Positions 9,145 through 16,268 of a stretch of DNA of 64,000 nucleotides are shown piece by piece. The notes under the pieces were generated by a model. That model was given only the letters and a program-made list of their open reading frames with translations. It did not search any database and had not been told where the DNA came from. Location of the stretch: the NCBI GenBank assembly GCA_028821475.1, contig JAPPGB010000054.1, forward strand, positions 1-64,000, read 5' to 3'. The stretch's first letter is position 1. Every line of letters starts with the position of its first letter. Source of the stretch: Spirochaetaceae bacterium. Lineage in GTDB: Bacteria; Spirochaetota; Spirochaetia; SZUA-6; Bin103. The translations under genes were made by a program, and so were the position numbers.

Positions 9145-9241
9145 AGCGCGGCGTGATCGGAGTGCTGCCCGGCTCTCTCGGCTTCGCGGTTCTGGCATTG
9201 CTCATCGGCCAACGCCCGAGCCGTTGACTCCGTCGTCGCGG

Positions 9242-11773
9242 TCAACCTGTGAGCAACTCGGTGAGGCGGCGCTGCCATTCGGCTTCGTCGACCACCTCGA
9301 AGCGCATGGGTCGGCCACGCATCGCCGGAACGAACTCTGCCCAGTCGCGGCGGGTGGCGTGGCGGGAGCAGATGTCGAAGACCGAGCGCTTGTACTCGGT
9401 GTCGGCGGCTTCCTTGAGGTGGAGGCCCTTGGTCTCGACCACGAACACCTGGTGGAACGGGTCGGTGGCGTCCGGGTCGTCGGGCTTCAGCGTGAATATG
9501 AAGTCGGCGTAAATCTTGCCTCGCTTCCAGCCCTGCACGTAGTAGTCCTGGCGCGCGCGGTTGCGGTACCAGAAGAACAGGCGTTCCTGCTGGTCGAGGA
9601 AGGTCGCCACGCGATTCTCCAAGGCGTTCAGTTCGTTGTCGTCGGTGCGGTCGAACAGATTGAGCAGGTACTGGGTGCCGTCAACGCGGTTGGCTTGCGT
9701 GGCGGGAACGGCCTTGATTTGCCGGGGCAGCCTGTTGAAGCCGAAGTCTTCGGCGGCCACGATGAAGCGCATCACTCCAGTGTCGAGCAGGTTGACGAAG
9801 GCGCCGCGCGCCAACCGGTCACGCTCCAGTTCCAGCCGCTTGTGCAATTCCTCCAGGATGAAGCCGTGGTTGCTTACCACGAGGTCACGGTCGTGGCGCT
9901 CAAGGAGTGCGCCGAACACGCGGCGCGCGACCTCACTGCCGCGCCACGGGTTCGGCATCACATCGAGCAGGTGGCTGGCGGCGAACGCATGGTCCAGGTG
10001 GCCGCCGCCCCCGGCACGGTCGGGAGCGGCATACGTGGAAGCCGCTGCAATACCGCCGTCCACGCCGACCTGCATCTCGATGTCGTCGCCCGGCCGTTCG
10101 CCGAGCGGCAGGTCGTAGAGCGGGGTCACATCCACCTCGTCCCACGGCGTGCGTGACAGAATGTCGGCTTCGTAGTGCGCCGGACGCCACGTGCTGCCGT
10201 CGCGGATCATGAATGCTGGCAGCACGAGGTCGCGTGCCGCCCGCCGGAACCGCCTGCGTTGTCTGTGCACGACGGACGCCGCGGGCTCCATGGGGCTGTC
10301 GCCGTCGTCAGCCAGCTTGGGTTCCAGGTCGCCGAGCCCCTCGCGATTGAATCCCCGGCGCACCTCGCGCAGGAGTTCGACGCTCTGGCGCTGGAAGCAG
10401 AACACGTAGCTCTCGTCCAGCCAGCGGTCGCCGGTCTTGCGCGCGTAGGGCTGGCGCAGGATGCGGCCCACGAGCTGGGTCAGCGCGCTCCTGGAGCTGG
10501 GGCGCGTGAGGATCGCCAGCACGTAGGCGAAGGCGCAGTCCCAGCCCTCCTGCAGCGCCTGCTTGGTGATGATGAACCGGATCTGGCAGTCGCGCACCAG
10601 CAGGCCGCCGGCGTCATCGACCTCCTTGAGGTCGTCGCGGGCGCTGGTCTTGATCGCGATCTGCTCCGCGCCGATGTCGGGGTGCTCCATGAGGTACTCG
10701 CGCGCGTCCTCGGCGTGTACGACGCCGGGCAGCCGCTGGTCGCGGCCGGTGCGCTCCACCTGAATCAGGCAGATCGGGCGGATGTGCATGCCGCTGGCGG
10801 CGTCGTGGCGCCGCGCACGTTCCTCCAGCTTTGCCCGGTGCTCGACGGCCGCCAACAAGGTGTCCTTCCAGCTCGTGCTCGACCGATTCCTGATGTGCAG
10901 GTCGAGCTTGATCATCTCCTCCTCATTCAGGTCGCGGCCGAAGATCTCGATCAGCACGTTCGCCTCGGCGGTGGGCGTCGCCGACAGCTCCACGATCAGC
11001 GACGGGTTGAACCCCTCCAGCGTTGCCTTGGCGTTGCTGCTGTATGCCTTGTGGCCCTCGTCCAGCACGATCATCGGGCGCAGCAGGCGCAGGGTGTTGC
11101 CGAGCGACGTCTTGATCTGCCGGCCCCAGAAGCCGCCGCCCGCGAACGTGTCCAGGTTCGGTACCCGTTCCAGCAAGGCGCGATGGCCGGCGGCGTCGTC
11201 ATCGGCGGGGAAGAAGCGGTCGAACCCGCCGCTGTCGCGAAACATGCGCAGTTGTTCCTTGGTCTCGCGGTTGGCGGACGGGAGCATCAGCAGCAGGATG
11301 CACAGACTGCCGGCCACGTCCGCCGGCCGGAACCCGCTGGTCTTCTCCAGGACCATGGTGCGGCCGGCGGATGCGAGGTCGAGCTGCTGGCGGTACGGAT
11401 GATCGCGGTCCTTCAGCGCCGCCAGCGTCTGCCGGTAGATCTGGGTGGTGGGTACGATCCACAGCACCAGCCCGGTCTGGCGGTAGAGCAACTTGGCGTG
11501 CACGAGGTCGATCACGCGCGTCGCCAGCAGCGTCTTGCCGCCGCCGGTGGGAATCTTGAGGCAGAACGCGGGCAGCGGCTCACCCGTGCCGGTGGTGCGC
11601 CGCACGTACGGACGCGCCGGCACGGCCTTCTCCCAGGCTTCGCGCGCCCAATCCAGCTTCAACTCCGGATCGATCCCCCGCACCTTGGCTGCCCTGTCGC
11701 GCTGCCGCGCGAGCTCATCGAGGAGGCTGCGTACGGCGGCCAGCGCGCGTTGCTGGTACTCCTTGAGGATCAT
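9242..11773 (-). CDS. res: Type III restriction enzyme, Res subunit (helicase-nuclease)
   Basis: 843 residues. SF2 helicase motifs in order: Walker A KIPTGGGKT at 73-81, DEGH at 238-241, SATPT at about 270, and QLVGRILRQPYAR (motif VI) further on. A C-terminal PD-(D/E)XK nuclease is visible as YADFIFTL followed by FVVETKG, with E780 and K782 as the E-x-K pair. The protein pairs with the Mod methyltransferase encoded just upstream (start codon overlaps the Mod stop by 4 bp, ATGA). Together they should cleave DNA with unmethylated asymmetric sites using ATP-driven translocation. At 843 residues it is slightly shorter than classic EcoP1I-type Res (about 970). No inactivating lesion is visible. 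Confidence 0.93.
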   Translation of the reverse strand: MILKEYQQRALAAVRSLLDELARQRDRAAKVRGIDPELKLDWAREAWEKAVPARPYVRRTTGTGEPLPAFCLKIPTGGGKTLLATRVIDLVHAKLLYRQTGLVLWIVPTTQIYRQTLAALKDRDHPYRQQLDLASAGRTMVLEKTSGFRPADVAGSLCILLLMLPSANRETKEQLRMFRDSGGFDRFFPADDDAAGHRALLERVPNLDTFAGGGFWGRQIKTSLGNTLRLLRPMIVLDEGHKAYSSNAKATLEGFNPSLIVELSATPTAEANVLIEIFGRDLNEEEMIKLDLHIRNRSSTSWKDTLLAAVEHRAKLEERARRHDAASGMHIRPICLIQVERTGRDQRLPGVVHAEDAREYLMEHPDIGAEQIAIKTSARDDLKEVDDAGGLLVRDCQIRFIITKQALQEGWDCAFAYVLAILTRPSSRSALTQLVGRILRQPYARKTGDRWLDESYVFCFQRQSVELLREVRRGFNREGLGDLEPKLADDGDSPMEPAASVVHRQRRRFRRAARDLVLPAFMIRDGSTWRPAHYEADILSRTPWDEVDVTPLYDLPLGERPGDDIEMQVGVDGGIAAASTYAAPDRAGGGGHLDHAFAASHLLDVMPNPWRGSEVARRVFGALLERHDRDLVVSNHGFILEELHKRLELERDRLARGAFVNLLDTGVMRFIVAAEDFGFNRLPRQIKAVPATQANRVDGTQYLLNLFDRTDDNELNALENRVATFLDQQERLFFWYRNRARQDYYVQGWKRGKIYADFIFTLKPDDPDATDPFHQVFVVETKGLHLKEAADTEYKRSVFDICSRHATRRDWAEFVPAMRGRPMRFEVVDEAEWQRRLTELLTG

Positions 11774-13419
11774 GTCTCCTGCCGCACGCCGCCGTCCGCC
11801 AAGGCGTCGATCGCCTGGTAGATCTGGAACGGCAACTGGCAGAACGTGATGCGGTACAGGTCCAGAAACTCCTGGTCCAGGTACTTGGTCGGTGCGAACA
11901 CCAGCCGGTTGGCCCCCTTCGGCCTGGGCAGCGAGCGAGCGAAGTCGAGCGTGAGCGCCAAGTCCTTGATCCGCTCGCGGTCCGGCTCGTAGATCAGGTA
12001 CACGTCGCCGCGGCGGCTGCGGCCGATCAGTCCGGTGTCACGGTTGACCTTGCGCGGATCGAACTGCTCCCCGGTGGCGGTGAAGAACACGTAACCCGCC
12101 AGCGCCTCGTAATCCGGTAGATCGCGCCCGGAAAGCAGCGACTCCTGCTGCATCGGCGAACCGAGCTCGAAGTAGCTGAACGAGCCACCGAGCCCCGCCT
12201 TCAGGCTGGCATCCCTGGCAGACGGCACACCCTTGATCACCCGCCGCACCCGCTCGGCGGTAATCGAATCCGCGTAGTCCTCACATTCGATCAACACGAA
12301 CCGCCGGTTGCCGCCGTCCTCCTGGTTGAGGGCGAGAACCGCGTGCGCCGTGGTGCCCGATCCTGCGAACGAGTCAAGGACGACAGAATCCCGGTCAGTC
12401 GCGATTTCGAGGATGCGTCGAATGAGACCGGTAGGCTTCACGGTATTGAACACGTCCTCCGATCTTTCGAAGTTCAGAACTGACACCAGCTCCCTCTTGG
12501 CATCCTGCGTGTGCCCAACCTCAGTGTGAGGCCACAACGTCCGCGGCACGACGCCCGTCTTTACCTCAGACAGATAGCGCTTGAGGCGAGGCATACTGTC
12601 GCCGTCAGGTCCCCACCAGATACGATTGTCCTGATCAAGCTCTGCAAACCGCGCTTGCGACATCAGGAAGTACCTGCCCATCGATGGTCCGAACGTCCTC
12701 CCTGATGGGCTGATCACTTCGTATGTACCAAGGCTGTAGAAATTCCGCGCGGTCAAATCGCTCGATGACCAGTCGCCACGAGGATCGTCGTCCGGGTTCT
12801 TGTATCGGCTTGTTGCCTGCTCGCTTCGCTCAAGGAGGTGTGGTGTCCACTGCTGAGAGTCCTGGGCGTAGATGACCACGAAGTCGTGGTCTTCCGAAAA
12901 CTGTCTGGCGCTGTTCTTCGGTGAGAAGTTCTTCTGCCAGATTGCAGTCGCTACGAAGTTCTCCTCGCCGAACACCTCGTCCATGAGGCATCTCAGGTTG
13001 TGGACTTCGTTGTCGTCAATCGAGACGAATATGACGCCGTCTTGTCGGAGCAACTCTCGCAGCAGTTTCAGGCGCGGCAGCATCATGCAGCACCACTTGT
13101 CGTGGCGGGTCAGGTCATCGCGGTCAACGGTCTTGCCGAGCCAGTCCTGCATCATCGGCGAGTTGACGTTGTCGTTGTAGGCCCATCCCTCATTACCTGT
13201 GTTGTATGGAGGATCGATGTAGATGCACTTGACCTTGTTGTGGTAGGTCGGCAGCAGAGCCTTCAGCGCCGCCAAGTTGTCTCCGTGAACGATAAGATTG
13301 TCGTGCAGGCTCGCCGTCCTGCCGATCCCCTTGCTAGCCACCGGACGCAACTCGTGGAATGGTACCGAAAGGTGGTGGTTGTCGACGAACGTCTTGCCTT
13401 TGAACTGTAATGACGGCAT
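11770..13419 (-). CDS. mod: Type III site-specific adenine DNA methyltransferase, Mod subunit
   Basis: 549 residues. NLIVHGDNLAALKALL followed by CIYIDPPYNTGNEGW contains motif IV DPPY at residues 69-72. Motif I, SFAGSGTTAHAVL, lies near residue 350. This IV-before-I order is that of beta-class N6-adenine or N4-cytosine methyltransferases and of Mod proteins. The region between (about 150-330) is the target-recognition part and is visibly AT-richer than the flanks, as is usual for exchangeable recognition domains. Upstream there is 230 bp with no gene before the divergent Uma2 gene. Together with Res it forms a complete type III restriction-modification system. The recognition site cannot be predicted here. 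Confidence 0.93.
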   Translation of the reverse strand: MPSLQFKGKTFVDNHHLSVPFHELRPVASKGIGRTASLHDNLIVHGDNLAALKALLPTYHNKVKCIYIDPPYNTGNEGWAYNDNVNSPMMQDWLGKTVDRDDLTRHDKWCCMMLPRLKLLRELLRQDGVIFVSIDDNEVHNLRCLMDEVFGEENFVATAIWQKNFSPKNSARQFSEDHDFVVIYAQDSQQWTPHLLERSEQATSRYKNPDDDPRGDWSSSDLTARNFYSLGTYEVISPSGRTFGPSMGRYFLMSQARFAELDQDNRIWWGPDGDSMPRLKRYLSEVKTGVVPRTLWPHTEVGHTQDAKRELVSVLNFERSEDVFNTVKPTGLIRRILEIATDRDSVVLDSFAGSGTTAHAVLALNQEDGGNRRFVLIECEDYADSITAERVRRVIKGVPSARDASLKAGLGGSFSYFELGSPMQQESLLSGRDLPDYEALAGYVFFTATGEQFDPRKVNRDTGLIGRSRRGDVYLIYEPDRERIKDLALTLDFARSLPRPKGANRLVFAPTKYLDQEFLDLYRITFCQLPFQIYQAIDALADGGVRQET

Positions 13420-13650
13420 CGCAAGCAGGTGTGCCGGATGGAACCCCAGGCAAGCTCAGTCTACGGTGGCACGCGTCGCGCGTCCAGCTTTTCGGTACCG
13501 GCCGGCTTTCTCGGACCAGGCAAAGGAAGAGCACCTGAGCCTCAACGAGATGGCTTCCGCGCTGGAGCGGCGGTGCTCGTCGGTCCGCGTGCGCTTGCGA
13601 ACGATGCAGCCGCCGGGTACGCTGGCTCGGGCTCGTGAGGAGGTGGCGTG

Positions 13651-14445
13651 ATGAGCAGCTCCATGGCCGCTCCGGTCGCGGTCGAGTACCCGGACTCGGA
13701 CGGTAAGCCGTTGCCGGACAGCGATTTCCAATTCGACGACCTGATCTACGCGCGTGAGCGGTTGCGTATCTACTACCGCCACGATGACGTGTACGTCGGC
13801 GGCAACCTGCTGATCTACTACGAACAAGGCAATCCGCGAGCGTCGGTGGCGCCGGACGTGTTCGTAGTGCTGGGAGTGCCGAATCACAAGCGGCGCTCCT
13901 ACCTGCTGTGGGCGGAGGGCAAGGTGCCGGACTTCGTGCTGGAGATCGCGTCGCACAGCACGTGGGCCGAGGACCGGGGGCCGAAGCGGGAGCTGTATCG
14001 GCGGTTGGGCGTCACGGAGTATTGGCAGTACGACCCGACGGGCGATTATCTGGAGCCGGTGTTGCAGGGGCTGGAGCTGGTGGCGGGCAAGTACGTGCCG
14101 ATCGCGGGGCGCAAGACGGCCGGGGGGCTGCCGGCGCTGCCGAGCAGGGTCCTGGGGCTGGAGTTGCACGCCACGGAGGACGGGTTGCGGTTCCCGGATC
14201 CGGTGACGGGGAAGTACCTGGTCTCGCATGCGGAGGACGCGGAGCCACGAGCAGCGGCCGAAGGGCGGGCGACGGCAGAAGCGGAGGCACGAGCAGCGGC
14301 CGAAGCGCGGGCGACGGCAGAAGCGGAGGCGCGGGCCGCGGCGGAAGCGCGGGCGACGGCAGAAGCGGAGGCGCGCGCCGCGGCGGAGGCGCGGGTCGCG
14401 GAACTGGAGGCCCGGCTGCGCAAGCGCGGTGATCCTGAACGGTGA
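13651..14445 (+). CDS. Uma2 family endonuclease-like protein with coiled-coil tail
   Basis: 264 residues from the ATG at 13651, behind GAGGAGGTGG at 13637-13646. The N-terminal ~190 residues match the Uma2 (DUF820) restriction-endonuclease-like fold: SVAPDVFVVLGV and PDFVLEIASHSTWAEDRGPKR carry the D...E-x-[SA] pattern of the PD-(D/E)XK core, then KRELYRRLGVTEYWQYDP. Residues from about 200 onward form an Ala/Glu/Arg heptad-like coiled coil from a tandem repeat, ending in VAELEARLRKRGD. Uma2 proteins are abundant in cyanobacteria and some other phyla, and their role is not settled. It stands alone between the restriction system and the ParDE module. Confidence 0.85.
   Translation: MSSSMAAPVAVEYPDSDGKPLPDSDFQFDDLIYARERLRIYYRHDDVYVGGNLLIYYEQGNPRASVAPDVFVVLGVPNHKRRSYLLWAEGKVPDFVLEIASHSTWAEDRGPKRELYRRLGVTEYWQYDPTGDYLEPVLQGLELVAGKYVPIAGRKTAGGLPALPSRVLGLELHATEDGLRFPDPVTGKYLVSHAEDAEPRAAAEGRATAEAEARAAAEARATAEAEARAAAEARATAEAEARAAAEARVAELEARLRKRGDPER
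14245..14412 (+). repeat. 42-bp tandem repeat, four copies, inside the Uma2-like gene
   Basis: Units at 14245-14286, 14287-14328, 14329-14370 and 14371-14412 (the last diverged). Each unit encodes the 14-residue block ARAAAEARATAEAE, equal to two heptads, so copy-number change would lengthen or shorten the coiled coil without a frameshift. Confidence 0.85.
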
Positions 14446-14650
14446 GCCGGCTCGCGGTAAAGGGCGGCGTGATAGCGTCAGGAGGACTACGCCGAGGCGT
14501 TGAAGACCGCACTGGATACCAACCGCTAGCGCGACTTCTGCGCCGGTGACCCGGGAGTGCTGGATCGCGTGCAGTTGGCCGAGCGGGTCGTCCTGCCGCG
14601 CGTGCCGTTGACCAACTGTGTGCCGGCAGGATCCGGGTTCCGGTCCGCCG

Positions 14651-14679
14651 TTGACCGTGGTGCTACCGAGTAGTACCCT
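14651..14679 (+). promoter_or_regulatory. parDE promoter with inverted-repeat operator
   Basis: A -35 box TTGACC at 14651-14656 and a -10 box TACCCT at 14674-14679 are separated by 17 bp. An inverted repeat GGTGCTAC-CGA-GTAGTACC (14659-14677, 7 of 8 pairs) lies exactly between and over the boxes, where a ParD dimer would repress. The expected +1 falls on or next to the GTG start at 14686, so the transcript would be nearly leaderless. Confidence 0.55.
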
Positions 14680-14685
14680 GGATCT

Positions 14686-14961
14686 GTGGCGGTCAAGTCG
14701 TCGATATCGCTGACCGACGAGCAGCACGCGTTTGCGCGGGCGCTGGTCGAGGCAGGGCGCTACTCCAGCCTCAGCGCGGTCCTGCAGCAGGGCGTCGATC
14801 TGCTGCGGCAGCGAGTCGACGCCGAGGAGTTGGAGACCGAGGCACTGCGCGAGCTGCTGTCGCGCCGCCGCAAGGACGAGCGCATCAGTGCGGAGCGGAT
14901 GGACACGCGGCTCGGCTGCATGTTCGCCGACAAGCGCCGCGCGCATGGCCTTCCGTCTTGA
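14686..14961 (+). CDS. parD: Type II antitoxin, ParD/CopG-like
   Basis: 91 residues with a GTG start. The N-terminus VKSSISLTDEQHAFARALVEAGRYSS is the ribbon-helix-helix pattern of ParD antitoxins, followed by SLSAVLQQGVDLLRQR (second helix) and a charged C-terminal half that would wrap the toxin. The stop overlaps the start of the downstream ParE gene by 17 bp, the normal order and coupling of parDE. An inverted repeat in the promoter just upstream fits autoregulation by the RHH domain. No good ribosome site precedes the GTG, in line with leaderless translation. Confidence 0.88.
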   Translation: MAVKSSISLTDEQHAFARALVEAGRYSSLSAVLQQGVDLLRQRVDAEELETEALRELLSRRRKDERISAERMDTRLGCMFADKRRAHGLPS

Positions 14962-15292
14962 GTTCGCCGCCGGCGCGGAACGCGACTTCGGGCTGATATT
15001 CGATCATCTCCTGCGCAGCTACCTCCACTTCGGCGAGAGCCCGGAGAGCGCGCTCGATCACGCCGAGGACCGGATCCTCGAAATCCGTGCGGCCGCCGAA
15101 CGCATCCTGGGTGCTCCGCATCGGGGCGAACGCCATGACGACATTCTGCCCGGGTTGCGGCATCTCGCCATCGGACCTGCGATCTACTGGTTCGATATCG
15201 ACGAGTCCCGCGCAACGGTGCGTGTCCTGGCGGTGTTCTTCGGCGGCCAGGACCACGTCCGCCGCATGATGGCCCGCCTACTCCAGGAATAA
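14945..15292 (+). CDS. parE: Type II toxin, RelE/ParE family
   Basis: 115 residues from the ATG at 14945, overlapping parD by 17 bp. The pattern FRLEFAAGAERDFGLIFDHL, ILGAPHRGERHDDILPGLRHLAIGPAIYWFDID and VRVLAVFFGGQDH matches ParE: first strand and helix pair, then the antiparallel sheet with the R-x-L-x(n)-YWF core and a C-terminal GGQDH-like end. Known ParE toxins poison DNA gyrase; related RelE toxins cut mRNA on the ribosome. The YW-F and GGQ-H residues fit ParE better. The reading frame is intact. Confidence 0.88.
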   Translation: MAFRLEFAAGAERDFGLIFDHLLRSYLHFGESPESALDHAEDRILEIRAAAERILGAPHRGERHDDILPGLRHLAIGPAIYWFDIDESRATVRVLAVFFGGQDHVRRMMARLLQE

Positions 15293-15352
15293 CGCGAGTC
15301 AGCGTTGCCGGCCCACGCACGCCCACGGCACGCTACGGATCGCCGCGTCCTT

Positions 15353-15381
15353 TTGACAGGCCGGGGCGGCGCTCCTACACT
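15353..15381 (+). promoter_or_regulatory. Near-consensus sigma70-type promoter upstream of a deleted peptide-transporter operon
   Basis: Perfect TTGACA at 15353-15358, a 17-bp spacer, and TACACT at 15376-15381. Transcription would start near 15388 and run into the degraded permease remains from 15430 and the substrate-binding-protein remnant at 15819. Confidence 0.65.
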
Positions 15382-15429
15382 GGCCGGGCCTCTGCCGCTC
15401 CGGTGCGGCAGGAGCGCTCGGCCTGAACC

Positions 15430-15706
15430 ATGCAGCATTTCCTGATACGCCGCGGCCGCCATCCCGATCGGCATCGTCAGCGCCGTGCGCCGGTACTCGC
15501 TGACCGACTACACGGTCACCCTGCTCGGCTTCATCGGCCTGCAGCGCCCGGTGCTGAGTTGGGGCGTGCTGCAGAACGCCCACAACGTGCGCACCACGGC
15601 GGTGCACCCGTGGCTGATCCCGGTGCTGTTCGTGATCGCCGCGGTGCTGCAGTTCAATTTCGTCGGCGACGGCCTTCGCGATGCCGCCGACCCGTACAAG
15701 AGGTAA
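15430..15706 (+). pseudogene. Oligopeptide/dipeptide ABC permease remains (OppB and OppC pieces joined by deletions)
   Basis: Three pieces of different permease parts lie side by side. At 15430 a start MQHFLIRR in one frame looks like the N-terminus of an OppB/DppB permease. After a frame change, 15458-15540 reads AIPIGIVSAVRRYSLTDY, typical of the OppB loop and helix in the middle of that protein. Then 15556-15706 reads QNAHNVRTTAVHPWLIPVLF and FNFVGDGLRDAADPYKR, the C-terminal end of an OppC/DppC permease. Only about 90 of the ~630 residues of the two permeases remain. A near-consensus promoter is preserved just upstream. Deletion decay of a transporter operon is the simplest reading; assembly error is the alternative. 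Confidence 0.65.
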
Positions 15707-15818
15707 GGAAGAGAGCAAGAGTGAGGTAACGAACCGGCGGATCGCCGGCAGCCCGATGGCGGCCGGGGTGCGGGCCTCGTAGGAGGCGCGTGAGCCGGGA
15801 CCTCAAAGGAGCATCACA

Positions 15819-16196
15819 ATGCGGAAGAAGCTGGTGACAAGTATCGCGGTCGGCGCGCCGGCGCTGGCCTCGGCATGGGCCTACAACGAGGCGCATTTCC
15901 GCCAGCTTGTCGGCGTCCTGGAAGTCCTCGAGGAGCCGATTGCCGAGGTGAAGCAGATTCGGGACTGGTGGGAGCAGTACACCACCACCGTGGACTTGGC
16001 CGAGCGTGACCGGCTGATCGACAACGTGCTGCGCACGCATGCCGAGAACGCGTTCGTGATCGGGGTGATCGGCGACGTGATGAAGCCGGTGCTGGTGAAC
16101 AAGAGCCTGTTCAACGTGCCAACCGAGGGCGCGCACGGCTACGACGCCATCCGCTTCCAGCCCAACCACCCGGAGCAGTTCTTCTTCCGCGGCTGA
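15819..16196 (+). pseudogene. Peptide ABC transporter substrate-binding protein remnant (N-terminus fused to C-terminus)
   Basis: A 125-residue frame with an AAAGGAG site in front of the ATG. Residues 1-20 (MRKKLVTSIAVGAPALASAW) look like the start of an exported protein. From about residue 25 onward, LVGVLEVLEEPIAE..., WWEQYTTTVDLAERDRLIDN and VPTEGAHGYDAIRFQPNHPE match the C-terminal end of family 5 (OppA/DppA-like) binding proteins, which normally have 500-600 residues. So about 450 residues between are missing, without a frameshift. It follows the broken permease remains in the order expected for an opp/dpp operon and shares their promoter. It could be translated but could not bind peptides. 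Confidence 0.7.
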
Positions 16197-16268
16197 CGCC
16201 GCTTGCCGTACCTTGCCGCCGGCCCGCCCACCCGTGGCCGGTGCCGGCGGCGGGATTCGTCCACCGCC

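Noticed and set aside
9141-9227. 28-codon frame overlapping the sulfatase stop (GTG start, hydrophobic middle)
   Set aside because: No ribosome site and no recognisable pattern; it could be a membrane peptide but support is too thin.
13429-13638. Frames in the 230 bp between mod and the Uma2-like gene
   Set aside because: Composition like shadow frames, no start signal, no family pattern.
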